42,160 bases of DNA from an uncultured Bacteroidia bacterium (GCA_902802535.1 CADCML010000035.1:1-42160); one strand, 5' to 3'; shown: positions 14,899 through 24,272, numbered from the stretch's first letter. Numbers and translations: made by a program. Notes: generated by a model not told the origin, from the letters alone.

Positions 14899-17800
14899 AT
14901 GACTTTCAAGAAGTTAAACTGCATTACAGGATGGTTGGCAGGCATCATCGCCACCATCGTGTACTTCCTCACACTGGAACCTACCGTGAGCTGGTGGGAC
15001 TGTGGTGAGTACATTTCAACGGCTTACAAACTGCAAGTGGGTCACCCGCCCGGGGCACCGCTGTTCCAGATGCTCGGGCGATTCTTCACGCTCTTTGCGG
15101 GCGGCGACGTCACCAAGGTGGCCATGATGGTCAATGTGATGTCGGCCATCTGCAGCGGTCTTACCATCGTCTTCCTCTTCTGGACTATCACCATGATGGT
15201 CCGCAAAGTTTGGATGAAGGAAGGCGAAGACGCGCCATGGATTAATAAAATAGGTGTACTGCTGGCCGGCTTCGTCGGTGCGGTGGCCTACACCTTCACC
15301 GAGTCGTTCTGGTTCAACGCCGTGGAGGGCGAGGTCTACGCCATGTCGTCGTTCTTCACTGCCGTCACTTTCTGGGCCATCCTGAAGTGGGAACAAGTTT
15401 CCGACGACCCTAAGAGCACCCGATGGATCATTTTCATCGCCTTCCTCATCGGCCTGTCCATCGGTGTACACCTGCTTAACTTGCTGTGTGTGCCCGCCTT
15501 CGTGTATGTGGTTTATTTCAAGAAGTGGAAAAAGACCTCGTTTGGAGGTTTCGTCTTGGCTGGCGTGGTATCGGTGGCCTTGTTGTGGTTCCTCAACATG
15601 TTCCTCGTGCCTCAAGTCATCAACTTGGCGGGCAAGACGGAGCTGTTCTTCGTGAACACCCTGCACGCACCGTTCAACCTCGGTTCCATCGTGTTTTTCG
15701 CCGTCGTCATCGGACTTATCGTTTGGGGACTTTGGTCCACTTCCAAGCACGGCAAGGTGATGTGGAACACCGCCATCCTCTCCCTGATGTTCATCCTGAT
15801 TGGCTATTCCTCGTTCTTCATGCTGATTATCCGTGCCAACACCAACACGCCCATCAACGAAAACGAACCGAAGGAAGCCCTTTCGATGCTGGCCTACATC
15901 AACCGCGACCAATACGGCAGTTGGCCTTTGATGTACGGACCTTATTACAACGCGCCCATCTCCGATTGGGTTGACGGCACACCCGTTTATGTGAAGGACA
16001 AGGAAGCCGGCAAATATGTCATCACCGACGACAACAAACGCAGCAAGCCCGAATATCCCGACGAGATGAAAACCCTCTTCCCTCGCATGTGGAGTATGCA
16101 AAGAGGCTCACACTCAGAGATGTATGATAGCTACCGCAAGAATGCAAACGGCGTGGTCACAGGTACGCCTGTGCGCGTGCAAAACTACCGTGGCGAGTCG
16201 GTCATGGTCAACAAGCCCACATTCGGGCAAAACATGAAGTTCTTCATCGACTACCAATGCAACTGGATGTATTGGCGCTACTTTTTATGGAACTTCGTGG
16301 GTCGCCAAAACGACATTGAGAGCCAAGGCGAACTCACCCATGGCAACTGGCTCAGCGGCATCAGTGCCATCGACAACGCCCGCCTCGGCGACCAAGACAA
16401 CATCCCTGCCTGCTTGCAAAACCCGGGCCGCACCACCTATTATTTCCTGCCGCTGCTGCTCGGTCTCATCGGCCTGTTCTGGTTGCTCAAAAACGACCTG
16501 AAGCAGAGCTGGATCATCTTCCTGCTCTTCTTCATGACAGGTTTGGCCATCGTCATCTACCTCAACCAAACCCCGCAACAGCCTCGCGAGCGCGACTATA
16601 GCTACGCCGGCTCGTTCTACGCCTTCGCCATCTGGATTGGTTTCGGTGTCATCGCCCTCATCGACTGGATCAACAAACTGACCAAGAAAAGCAGCATGAT
16701 TACCACGGTTGCCGTCGGCTTGGCTTGTTTCCTTGCCGTGCCTTGTGTTTTGGCCTCCAATGGCTGGGAAGAACACAATCGTTCGGGCAAGACTTCGGCC
16801 CGCGACTGGGCGAAGAACTACTTAGCCCAGCTGCCGCCCAACGCCGTCATCTTCACCCGTGGCGACAACGACACCTTCCCGCTTTGGTACGTCCAAGAAG
16901 TGGAAGGCTTCCGCACCGATGTGCGCGTGTGCAACTACATGCTTTCGAGCGGCTATTGGTACGTCCACCAGATGGGCCGCAAGGTGTATGAGTCCGAGAA
17001 GCTTCCACTCACATTGACCCAAAAGGAGTACGACAACGGCGTCAACGAGCAGATTCCCGTCGAGGAGGAAGAATACTTCAAGGACAAGCAGGTAGAGTTG
17101 AAGCAAGTCATCGACTTTATCCACAACCCCAAAGCCGTGAAGCGCTACGTGGGCGGCACCTATAATTATATCCCCTGCCGCAAAGTGAAGCTCACCGTCG
17201 ACAAGGAGGCCTGCATCCGCAACGGCATCGTTCCCGAAAGCATGAAAGACCGCATCGTAGACGAAATCACTTGGGAAATCACGGACAACAACATCTGGAA
17301 GTCAGGGTTGATGCTCTTAGACTTCATGGCCACCAACAATTGGGAACGCCCGGTGTACTTCACCTCGTTCAGCGACATGTCGAAGGTGTTGGGCATCGAC
17401 AAATACCTGCACATGGAAGGCTTGGCCTACCGATTCATCCCTGTTGAAGCCGAAGACTACGTCAGAGCCTATCATGGCGGCGTTTACCGCGACGGTTGCT
17501 ACGACCTGCTGGTCACCAAAGCCAACGAAGGCATCACCAATTGGGGCAGCATGAACCAGGAAGGCGTGGTGCCCGACCGCGAGAGCGTGCGCAACCTGAG
17601 TTATGCCCAGTTGGCCTATTCGCGTTTGGCGCAATCCTTGGTCAATCACGGCCAATTCGACTCCGCCGTCATCGTGATGGACAAGTTCCAGGAGTTCTTC
17701 CCGAATGAGAAGTTCCCTGTCGAGATCCACACCTACCAGTACCCTGAAATGTACTACATCTGCGGCGACTCCATAAAGGGCGACGCCTACATGATGAACT

Positions 17801-18003
17801 TGGTCAACAACTACAGCGACAAGGTGGTTTACTACGGCAACATGAAGCCCAAGTTCAAGAAATACTTCGAGGACGAGCTTGACGAAGGCCTGAGCCTGCT
17901 CAAGCACTTCGGCGACGTGGCCAAGCGATACGAGCGCAACGAGCTGGCGCAAGACATCACCGACCGCTTGACACAGTTCGTTTCCTTGTATTATGAGGAG
18001 TAA
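14899..18003 (+). CDS. DUF2723 multi-pass membrane protein (TMEM260-like glycosyltransferase)
   Basis: 1034 residues. The N-terminal half has about a dozen hydrophobic segments; the C-terminal ~400 residues are soluble with TPR-like helices near the end (LSYAQLAYSRLAQSLVNHGQ). The DUF2723 signature is intact: LEPTVSWWDCGEYISTAYKL with its acidic pair, then VGHPPGAPLFQMLGR, and NAVEGEVYAMSSFF. The family resembles GT-C enzymes that use lipid-linked sugars, and the human homologue TMEM260 is a protein O-mannosyltransferase. In Bacteroidota a role in periplasmic or surface protein glycosylation is likely but not shown here. Periplasmic loops include PRERDYSYAGSFY and FTRGDNDTFPLWY, typical of the family. 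Followed by a strong terminator. Confidence 0.93.
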   Translation: MTFKKLNCITGWLAGIIATIVYFLTLEPTVSWWDCGEYISTAYKLQVGHPPGAPLFQMLGRFFTLFAGGDVTKVAMMVNVMSAICSGLTIVFLFWTITMMVRKVWMKEGEDAPWINKIGVLLAGFVGAVAYTFTESFWFNAVEGEVYAMSSFFTAVTFWAILKWEQVSDDPKSTRWIIFIAFLIGLSIGVHLLNLLCVPAFVYVVYFKKWKKTSFGGFVLAGVVSVALLWFLNMFLVPQVINLAGKTELFFVNTLHAPFNLGSIVFFAVVIGLIVWGLWSTSKHGKVMWNTAILSLMFILIGYSSFFMLIIRANTNTPINENEPKEALSMLAYINRDQYGSWPLMYGPYYNAPISDWVDGTPVYVKDKEAGKYVITDDNKRSKPEYPDEMKTLFPRMWSMQRGSHSEMYDSYRKNANGVVTGTPVRVQNYRGESVMVNKPTFGQNMKFFIDYQCNWMYWRYFLWNFVGRQNDIESQGELTHGNWLSGISAIDNARLGDQDNIPACLQNPGRTTYYFLPLLLGLIGLFWLLKNDLKQSWIIFLLFFMTGLAIVIYLNQTPQQPRERDYSYAGSFYAFAIWIGFGVIALIDWINKLTKKSSMITTVAVGLACFLAVPCVLASNGWEEHNRSGKTSARDWAKNYLAQLPPNAVIFTRGDNDTFPLWYVQEVEGFRTDVRVCNYMLSSGYWYVHQMGRKVYESEKLPLTLTQKEYDNGVNEQIPVEEEEYFKDKQVELKQVIDFIHNPKAVKRYVGGTYNYIPCRKVKLTVDKEACIRNGIVPESMKDRIVDEITWEITDNNIWKSGLMLLDFMATNNWERPVYFTSFSDMSKVLGIDKYLHMEGLAYRFIPVEAEDYVRAYHGGVYRDGCYDLLVTKANEGITNWGSMNQEGVVPDRESVRNLSYAQLAYSRLAQSLVNHGQFDSAVIVMDKFQEFFPNEKFPVEIHTYQYPEMYYICGDSIKGDAYMMNLVNNYSDKVVYYGNMKPKFKKYFEDELDEGLSLLKHFGDVAKRYERNELAQDITDRLTQFVSLYYEE

Positions 18004-18021
18004 GGCCTTGTCAATGCTATG

Positions 18022-18059
18022 AAAAGCCAGCGTTCGAGCACCTCGGACGCTGGCTTTTT
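18022..18059 (+). terminator. Strong intrinsic terminator after the DUF2723 gene
   Basis: AAAAGCCAGCGTTCGAG pairs with CTCGGACGCTGGCTTTT around a short loop (one internal mismatch), followed by T's. It lies between the plus-strand DUF2723 gene and the convergent secreted-protein gene and probably works for both. Confidence 0.9.
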
Positions 18060-18108
18060 GTTTGGTGATGCTTTAAAGAGTTTCCCCAAGCGAAACGAAG
18101 GGGAATCT

Positions 18109-19659
18109 CTATTTCTTCACGACCTTATCCGAATAAGTTTTCCCATCCTCCAAAACAACCCGCAGCATATAAGCGCCAGCAGGTAAACGACTCATATCAA
18201 CACTCTCGAAGCCACTGCTCTGCACGCGCACCAAGCGGCCTTGCAGGTCGTAGAGCTCGACTTGCCTGGGCTGCACGTCGGGCGAGAACTGCATTTGCAG
18301 CTGGGCTTGCACGGGGTTGGGATAGTAGCAGTAGGGGCGTATTTCCATGCCGCTTTCGTTCACACTGACCGTGCCGTCGTGGTTGAGGACGATATAGAAC
18401 ACGCCTGAATGCGACCCGTCGCTACTGATTCCCGCGAAGGCCATGGCCGACACATTCCCTTCATCGTTTTCAAGCCTGATGGAAAGAAAGGTGCCGTATG
18501 GATTGACATTCATCATCCCTTCGGGTGTCTCGCAGTAGCGCTTCCATATCACATTCAAGTCGCTATCCATTTTCGCGACGGTCATCCAATACTTGACGGA
18601 AAGACCGTTTTCACGATACAAAAGATATAGCGCACCGTCGTCCATCTTTTGGAAACCGAAGCACTTCGCGTCGGCTTCAAATCCAGGATAGTCGTTGAAC
18701 TGCACCAAAGCCTTGCGCTGCATGGTGCGCAGCTCGTATCGTGCCGCTGCAACACCAAACTCTGTCCAAATGCACGTATCCTGTCTCGAATAATTGGCAG
18801 CCACTAATATGTCGTCGCCGTCGGGAATGACGAAGGTGGCATTGGAATTGGTGGAGCCAAACTCAAAATACTCTATGGCATAGGTCGGCGGGTCATCAAA
18901 AAACACCTTGTTGACGACGTAGGTGTTCTTCAACTGGAAAGCGGAGTCGATTTCGTAGATGTTCAGATGGCCTCCGCTGCCTTTCCTCCATTGGTAGTAT
19001 TCCAACGGCGACTCCTTGAACACGCCCATCGTGGTGATGTAGTTCTGGTTGGCAGGAAGCACGGCCTCGCCTAACAGTGTGCCGTCAACGCCGTAACGGA
19101 CTATATGGCACTCCGTTTCGTCGGGGGCAATCTCCTTGTAGTACTTCAGGATGAGGTTGCCTTGGCAGTCGACGAAACAACTGTAAAGATGTCCCAAAGC
19201 TTCTCCCTCGCACAGCGGCACAATAATGTCTTCGTCGTGGTTGACGTTGAGGTCGCCATCCGAAAAATGGCAGATGTGCAAAAAAGTGCTGTCGCAGCCT
19301 TCCTCGTATTTGAAACAGGACCTGATATTGCCTTCACCACTCGGGTTCCTTGCATACAGATAGAAAGGGGGGATGGTATCTTCTATCAACAAAGAGTCGG
19401 TGAATTGGATAGTCGTCGGCGAAAGCTTCAAGAGGACATTTCCAAGTGCTGGAGGGTTAAGCGCATGAGGGTCTTCGGGTTGTTGGGCGACATAGATGTT
19501 GGTGAAAATGTCGCCGTCGTGCTGCTGGAACATATTCTCCACAGTCAAGTAGTCCGTTCCAACGTACTTCAACGGAACCAAGCCTGCGTCTGCGTTTTGG
19601 GAATGAGCCAGAAATGGCATCAAGAAGACCCATACAATAATTACTGCTTTTCTCTTCAT
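18109..19659 (-). CDS. Secreted protein with type IX sorting domain (paralogue 1)
   Basis: 516 residues from the ATG at 19657-19659, which opens the signal peptide MKRKAVIIVWVFLMPFLAHS; the 44 codons upstream lie in the hairpin-bearing leader. The body is beta-rich, probably propeller-like (repeated VRYGVDGTLLGEAVLP, YYQWRKGSGGHLNIYEIDS, DSDLNVIWKRYCETPEG). The last ~80 residues are a type A T9SS sorting domain: YYPNPVQAQLQMQFSPD, ELYDLQGRLV, SRLPAGAYMLRV, and a basic end DKVVKK. The protein is therefore probably exported across the outer membrane. It is related to the next gene over its whole organisation, most closely at the C-terminus. Function unknown. Confidence 0.9.
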   Translation of the reverse strand: MKRKAVIIVWVFLMPFLAHSQNADAGLVPLKYVGTDYLTVENMFQQHDGDIFTNIYVAQQPEDPHALNPPALGNVLLKLSPTTIQFTDSLLIEDTIPPFYLYARNPSGEGNIRSCFKYEEGCDSTFLHICHFSDGDLNVNHDEDIIVPLCEGEALGHLYSCFVDCQGNLILKYYKEIAPDETECHIVRYGVDGTLLGEAVLPANQNYITTMGVFKESPLEYYQWRKGSGGHLNIYEIDSAFQLKNTYVVNKVFFDDPPTYAIEYFEFGSTNSNATFVIPDGDDILVAANYSRQDTCIWTEFGVAAARYELRTMQRKALVQFNDYPGFEADAKCFGFQKMDDGALYLLYRENGLSVKYWMTVAKMDSDLNVIWKRYCETPEGMMNVNPYGTFLSIRLENDEGNVSAMAFAGISSDGSHSGVFYIVLNHDGTVSVNESGMEIRPYCYYPNPVQAQLQMQFSPDVQPRQVELYDLQGRLVRVQSSGFESVDMSRLPAGAYMLRVVLEDGKTYSDKVVKK

Positions 19660-19698
19660 GTTTCTGTAGATTGGATTATTCGGGAGAAACACCCAATT

Positions 19699-19747
19699 CC
19701 AGCGGATTTGCAATCCGCTGGCCTTGAAACGGGGATTTGCAATCCCC
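19699..19747. repeat. Pair of REP-like hairpins in the 5' leader
   Basis: Two perfect hairpins share the core GGATTTGCAATCC. The first has a 10-bp stem (CCAGCGGATT/AATCCGCTGG, 19699-19721) and a TGC loop; the second a 7-bp stem (GGGGATT/AATCCCC, 19731-19747) and the same loop. They lie between the predicted promoter (19789) and the ATG (19659), so they would be transcribed in the leader of paralogue 1. Confidence 0.8.
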
Positions 19748-19788
19748 TTTTGTGCGCAATCAACTCTCATTTTTAATCGTTCAGCCTG

Positions 19789-19796
19789 CAAAGGTA
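19789..19796 (-). promoter_or_regulatory. Bacteroidota -7 box (TACCTTTG)
   Basis: CAAAGGTA on the plus strand reads TACCTTTG on the minus strand, a full match to TAnnTTTG. It is about 130 bases before the ATG of the T9SS protein, giving a long leader that holds the two hairpins. No -33 match seen. Confidence 0.5.
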
Positions 19797-19864
19797 ATAC
19801 TTTTTATTTGATTTCGTATGCTCTGCATTGAAAAACCATTGTCGGATTTTCCCTCCGTGAATCT

Positions 19865-21418
19865 CTATTCCTTCACCACCTTATCCGAAAACACCTTCCC
19901 GTCCTCCAAAGTAACGCGCAGCATATAAGCACCAGCAGGCAAACGGCTCATATCGATGCTACCGAAATCGCTCCTTTGCGTGTGCACCAAACGGCCTTGC
20001 AGGTCGTAGAGCTCCACTTGCTTGGGCTGCACGTCGGGCGAGAACTGCATTTGCAGCTGGGCTTTCACGGGGTTGGGATAGTAGCAGTAGGGGCGGACTT
20101 GGACTTCTGCCTCGGGCAACGAAAGGAGGCCATCTGCATCCACTTTCAGCAAGTAGAGCATCATGTTGCCGTAGTCCTCCCGCTTGCAGCAGTAGCCCGT
20201 GATGAGGATGCCGTCATCGTTTGTGGCTACCATGTCGGTGGCATAATAGCAGAATTGTCGTTCCGTATCACGATACCACCGCTTCCAAATGAGGTTAAGG
20301 TCGGTGTCGTACTTGCAAAGTATGGTGTATGGAGCCTGGCTCGGATGCCAAGTACGCAAATCCCTTGTGTAACACATGTATAGGTCGTCTCCTCTTAGTA
20401 TTACGGGATGCCTGCTGAGTATGCGTTCCGTCGTGTCATAATCCGAAAAGTCTTGAATGTCGGCCTTGATTGTGTCAAAGTTGGCACTCAATTTCATTGT
20501 ACCAATGCCGTCTGTCGTACTGGTCATCATGGTGGGCATGAATAGCGTGCTGTCATCAAGCATGGCATGACCGCCGCTATCAAGGAAAAATGGGGTGAAG
20601 AAATTATTTACCCTTTGGAATCGCATATCTCTGAATTCCAAAATCTTTTCCGCTTCAAACACAGCGTTTATGTGGTACGCAACTCCACCAGGGCCATTTA
20701 TTACCTCAACTTCCCTGTAAGTGCCGTCGCTGAGGGGAAAGAAGTCCCAAATCCATCCGACATCTTCAGGGCTTTCCCTGACAAAGTGGGTTATCTCACC
20801 AATCCAATTCTCTTTGTCCAATTCGACATGTGTGTAAACACGTTTAAACTCGCCGCCGTTGACTCTGGCAAAAGTGGCTATGACTAAATTACCAGTGTTG
20901 TCGAACACGACACGCGGCCTGCCCCAAGTCGTGTAATGCTCCACAATTTCAGAGACATCCTCCATCCGTTCATATTGCACCTCCAAATCCTCATCAAACA
21001 CGAGGAAGAGCAATTCTGTGAGTGTGGCATTAAGGACCAAATCTTGTGGGTCACATAAACCACCTACAGCAAGATAACAGTTTTGGTTGTTACCGCCATT
21101 ATTTAAGGGGAGTCTGACGATTTGCCAGTAACGAATCACCCGCTCTCCAGGAATGTTGTAGTCAAGCTCATCAACAATATCGCCCTCGGATGAAAGCTTC
21201 AGTATCCTGTTGTTATTAAGCGTACTTGGCCATCCCCCAAGAGGCACGTTAACGATATAGCCGTCATCACCCGCATTAAGACACTCAGGGCCTGAGACCG
21301 TTATCTCACCGCCTTCCATGGGAATTATCCGCTCAAAGGTGGTTTGGGCTCTAACGTTGATGCTTGCCTCAACAAAAAAGGCAAACATTATTAAAATAAG
21401 TAATGATTTTGCTTTCAT
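19865..21418 (-). CDS. Secreted protein with type IX sorting domain (paralogue 2)
   Basis: 517 residues from the ATG at 21416-21418 (MKAKSLLILIMFAFFVEASI..., signal peptide ending VRAQ). The 36 codons upstream are non-coding leader. The body is beta-rich (RILKLSSEGDIVDELDYNIP, WGRPRVVFDNTGNLVIATFA, CKYDTDLNLIWKRWYRDTER), again suggesting a propeller-like fold. The last ~80 residues form a type A T9SS sorting domain: YYPNPVKAQLQMQFSPD, ELYDLQGRLV, SRLPAGAYMLRV, DKVVKE. This module is almost identical in DNA to that of the neighbouring gene while the bodies diverge. Function unknown; surface-exposed or secreted. Confidence 0.9.
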   Translation of the reverse strand: MKAKSLLILIMFAFFVEASINVRAQTTFERIIPMEGGEITVSGPECLNAGDDGYIVNVPLGGWPSTLNNNRILKLSSEGDIVDELDYNIPGERVIRYWQIVRLPLNNGGNNQNCYLAVGGLCDPQDLVLNATLTELLFLVFDEDLEVQYERMEDVSEIVEHYTTWGRPRVVFDNTGNLVIATFARVNGGEFKRVYTHVELDKENWIGEITHFVRESPEDVGWIWDFFPLSDGTYREVEVINGPGGVAYHINAVFEAEKILEFRDMRFQRVNNFFTPFFLDSGGHAMLDDSTLFMPTMMTSTTDGIGTMKLSANFDTIKADIQDFSDYDTTERILSRHPVILRGDDLYMCYTRDLRTWHPSQAPYTILCKYDTDLNLIWKRWYRDTERQFCYYATDMVATNDDGILITGYCCKREDYGNMMLYLLKVDADGLLSLPEAEVQVRPYCYYPNPVKAQLQMQFSPDVQPKQVELYDLQGRLVHTQRSDFGSIDMSRLPAGAYMLRVTLEDGKVFSDKVVKE

Positions 21419-21630
21419 GATGATTGAATTTTGAATTAACAATTGGTTTAGTTTGTTGACACGTGTCGTGAAACGATTCACGGCGCTAAAATATAGCATT
21501 AAAATCTTATCCAAACCGCCATCCAAACTTTTTCAACTGGGAAAAGATTTAAAACAATGTGAATCAACGGATTGAAAACAAGACTATCCAAACTTTTTTG
21601 TCTAAAATCCAAAAATCAGGTGCGTTTTTT

Positions 21631-23313
21631 CTATGGCTGTTCCATCATTTTCCGCACTTTTCCGCGTATTTTGTCGAGCACGCTCGTGCTGATGCCGAGC
21701 AGTGTGGCCTCGCCCAAACGCGACAACTTGAGTTGCGACAACATATAGACACGACGCTCCATTTCGTCCATGTCTGGATATTTCAGCCCTAATGTCTCCC
21801 ATAGACCGGGGTAAAGCGCATCAAGAACTTCTTTGACCGCCTCCCAGTGGTCGCCATCGCCGAACACCTCGCGCTCCAAATCCTTCAGCGCTATCTTGTC
21901 CTTGGGATTCTTCAAACTGTAGTCCAATTTCTGCATGGCCATAAGCCTTGCTGAAAGCAGGTCCGACAATTGCTGCGTTGTGTCAAGAACCTTTCGCTCT
22001 TGTGTCCTATTGTTCTCTATCAACGCCTTGTTCTGCTGCATGAAATGGAAAAGGTTGGCTTTTGTTTCCGCTTCTTTCTTGTTCTTTTGAGCCAACCTGA
22101 TTTGTGAGATAACAAGACCAATCAATAATAACATCAATATGAAGACAATCCAAATGATGACACGTTGTCTTTTCATAATTTCTATGTTCATTTTGTTCTG
22201 CAAGACCTCATAATCATATCGTTGTTGTATGTTATAAACATTCTTTTCAGCATTTGAAGCGACTTGCTTATAATAAAGACTCTCGTGTTTCCTGACATAG
22301 TGTATGGCCAATGAATCATTGCCTTGGTCTTCATAGAAATGGCTAATCATATTGTAGCATTTCATCCTGAAGGGTTTTTCTTCATCGGTGTTTTCCAAAA
22401 AGGATAATTGATGCTCCAATCGGTTGACATAGTAAAGCGCGGAATCTAACTCATTAAGGGCATAGAAAGAAGTGGCTATTTGATAAAGAAAATTTGGCAT
22501 ACCGATAGTGTCACCGGAGGCAAAACAGGATCTGATGCAGTCAATTGATTCCTCGATTTTGCCTTGTTTGCGGTAAATCAGGGATAAATGGTGCAAGGCA
22601 GAATTCCTTAATTCTATGGAATGGCACTTTTCTGCATATTCAAGGCTTGTTTTCGTACATTCTTCCGCATGGTCAAAGTCTTGAATCTTGGCGTACAGCA
22701 AGGTCTTAATATCGAGTAGCTTGGCAAGATGGAAATAATCATCACTTTTATAACCCTTAGCAGCCTTGTCCAACAAATCAATTCCTTCTTGCGAAGTGAG
22801 GTTTTCGCCAAGTGTTTGGTCAAATTCCAGAATCAAGTAAGCCAACCGATGCTGAGCTTTGGCCACAAAAAGAGTATCATGGGAAAGCGTTCCATAGTAT
22901 TCGGCATCTTTTAAGTATTTTACCGCTTCTTTCAGTTCGTAACCCATTTCATCCAGCATGTAGCCCATATAAAGTGCGGCTTTGGTGGCTTTTTCATAGT
23001 CTTTTTTCTTGGCAAAATAAGCGCAAGCTTGCGACAATTCCGAAGAGGTATGCTCAGCTGCATAATGGAGGTCAGTTCCCTGCCCTTGGTATAAGGCGAG
23101 CGTGTGTGTCAACACCATGTCCATGCGCTCCCGCTCGCTGAAGCTCGCGGGCATACGCAACACGCTGTCAATCAGGCGGGCGGTGCTGTCGGGCAGGGTG
23201 TCGGCCAACAGATAGGCACGCTTCACCATGCGCTTCGCTTCGCGCGTAGGCGTGTGGCAGGCGGACATGAAGACCACCGCCAAAAAAAGACCGATGCCCC
23301 ATTTCCCCCTCAT
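21631..23313 (-). CDS. TPR membrane protein with C-terminal HTH-like domain
   Basis: 560 residues. The N-terminus is a lipoprotein-type signal (VFMSAC, Cys ~19). Residues ~30-350 form TPR-like helices (EKATKAALYMGYMLDEMGYE, CHSIELRNSALHHLSLIYRK, LDSALYYVNRLEHQ). A single transmembrane segment follows (VIIWIVFILMLLLIGLVI, ~385-402), then a coiled coil, then a C-terminal domain with LKLSRLGEATLLGISTSVLD and IRGKVRKMM that resembles a helix-turn-helix. This layout is a known Bacteroidota class of membrane-anchored regulators: periplasmic TPR sensor, cytoplasmic DNA-binding tail. A lipobox in an inner-membrane sensor is odd, and the signal may simply be a membrane anchor. It lies 4 bases after lgt and is probably co-transcribed with it. 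Confidence 0.82.
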   Translation of the reverse strand: MRGKWGIGLFLAVVFMSACHTPTREAKRMVKRAYLLADTLPDSTARLIDSVLRMPASFSERERMDMVLTHTLALYQGQGTDLHYAAEHTSSELSQACAYFAKKKDYEKATKAALYMGYMLDEMGYELKEAVKYLKDAEYYGTLSHDTLFVAKAQHRLAYLILEFDQTLGENLTSQEGIDLLDKAAKGYKSDDYFHLAKLLDIKTLLYAKIQDFDHAEECTKTSLEYAEKCHSIELRNSALHHLSLIYRKQGKIEESIDCIRSCFASGDTIGMPNFLYQIATSFYALNELDSALYYVNRLEHQLSFLENTDEEKPFRMKCYNMISHFYEDQGNDSLAIHYVRKHESLYYKQVASNAEKNVYNIQQRYDYEVLQNKMNIEIMKRQRVIIWIVFILMLLLIGLVISQIRLAQKNKKEAETKANLFHFMQQNKALIENNRTQERKVLDTTQQLSDLLSARLMAMQKLDYSLKNPKDKIALKDLEREVFGDGDHWEAVKEVLDALYPGLWETLGLKYPDMDEMERRVYMLSQLKLSRLGEATLLGISTSVLDKIRGKVRKMMEQP

Positions 23314-23317
23314 GATT

Positions 23318-24226
23318 TTACTCCTTCACCAACTTCTTCCGTTTCACAAAACTCCAGACTATCATTCCGATGCCGATAAGGACGAAGGGGACGCTGAGCC
23401 ACTGGCCCATGTCGAAGGTCATGTTGCGCTCGAAGTCGACCTGCACGTTTTTCAGGAACTCAATGCCGATGCGCGAGCCGAAGATGATGACGAGGAAAGT
23501 GCCGAACATGAGGCCGGGCTGTTTATGGCCGAGGTCGCGCTTGTAGTACATCCAAAGCAGGATGCCCATTGCCACGAGGCAGAAGAAGGCCTCATAAAGC
23601 CCCGTCGGATGGCAGGGCAGCCACTCCGATGGCGGGCAGCAGTTTGCCCATGAAGTGCATTGCGTGTAGTTGTCGAAAGTGCCGCAAAACTGCTCCGTGC
23701 CGCGCAGGAAGACGAAGCCCCAAGGCAGCGAAGTGGGCGTGCCGTAAATCTCGTGGTTCATCACATTGCCCACACGAATCAGCGCCCCAACGAGGCACAC
23801 GGCCACCACGATGCGGTCCATCATCCAGATGTAGGTGATACTTTGCTTTTCGTCCTTCTTTTTCGGCGACTTGTTGTAGTTCCGCACATAAAGCCACAGA
23901 CCTATCAAGATGCCGATGGCACCACCGTGGCTGGCCAAACCGCCTTCCCAAACTTTCAGAATATCAAGTGGATGGGAAAGATAATCTTCCGGCTGGTAAA
24001 ACAAGCAATGCCCGATGCGCGCCCCGATGATGGTGGAAATCAGCATGTACATGAGCAGGCTATACATCGAATCCTCGGTCATTTTTTCCCTACGGTAGAT
24101 GCGGCGCATGACATAATAGCCGAGAAGGAAACCCAAGGCCCACATCAGGCCGTACCAACGGATTTGCAAGGGACCCAAATGAAACAGAACGGGGTCAACG
24201 TTCCAAGTGATGTAATTCAGTAACAT
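23318..24226 (-). CDS. lgt: Prolipoprotein diacylglyceryl transferase
   Basis: 302 residues, start at ATG 24224-24226 (MLLNYITWNVDPVLFHLGPL); 15 further upstream codons contain no family sequence. It transfers diacylglycerol from phosphatidylglycerol to the lipobox Cys of prolipoproteins in the inner membrane. Motifs: IRWYGLMWALGFLLGYY, IGARIGHCLFYQPEDY, VWEGGLASHGGAIGILIG (the conserved HGG), RVGNVMNHEIYG (family RxGN), HPTGLYEA. Seven hydrophobic segments are visible. Slightly longer than the E. coli enzyme because of a loop around FCGTFDNYTQCTSW. Its own promoter match lies at 24244-24272. Confidence 0.96.
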   Translation of the reverse strand: MLLNYITWNVDPVLFHLGPLQIRWYGLMWALGFLLGYYVMRRIYRREKMTEDSMYSLLMYMLISTIIGARIGHCLFYQPEDYLSHPLDILKVWEGGLASHGGAIGILIGLWLYVRNYNKSPKKKDEKQSITYIWMMDRIVVAVCLVGALIRVGNVMNHEIYGTPTSLPWGFVFLRGTEQFCGTFDNYTQCTSWANCCPPSEWLPCHPTGLYEAFFCLVAMGILLWMYYKRDLGHKQPGLMFGTFLVIIFGSRIGIEFLKNVQVDFERNMTFDMGQWLSVPFVLIGIGMIVWSFVKRKKLVKE

Positions 24227-24243
24227 GATTTGAAATTTTGGGG

Positions 24244-24272
24244 CAAAAATAACACTTTTTTCATTGCGCAAA
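24244..24272 (-). promoter_or_regulatory. Promoter of lgt (TTTG-N17-TATTTTTG)
   Basis: Minus-strand TTTG (24269-24272), 17 bases, TATTTTTG (24244-24251), then 17 bases to the lgt ATG. Good match to the Bacteroidota consensus, though the leader is short. Confidence 0.6.

Noticed and set aside
15016-16101. 361-codon frame antisense to the DUF2723 gene
   Set aside because: His/Glu/Val-rich translation without motifs, fully inside a gene with clear family signatures.
19659-19791. N-terminal extension of the T9SS paralogue 1
   Set aside because: The extra 44 codons translate the REP-like hairpins and would place the signal peptide internally. The ATG at 19659 is the sensible start.
21458-21482. 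GACACGTGTC palindrome next to a CGTGAA/TTCACG hairpin, considered as parS
   Set aside because: It resembles but does not match the usual parS consensus TGTTTCACGTGAAACA, and it is 12 kb from parAB upstream of an unrelated gene. Kept only as a possible small hairpin.
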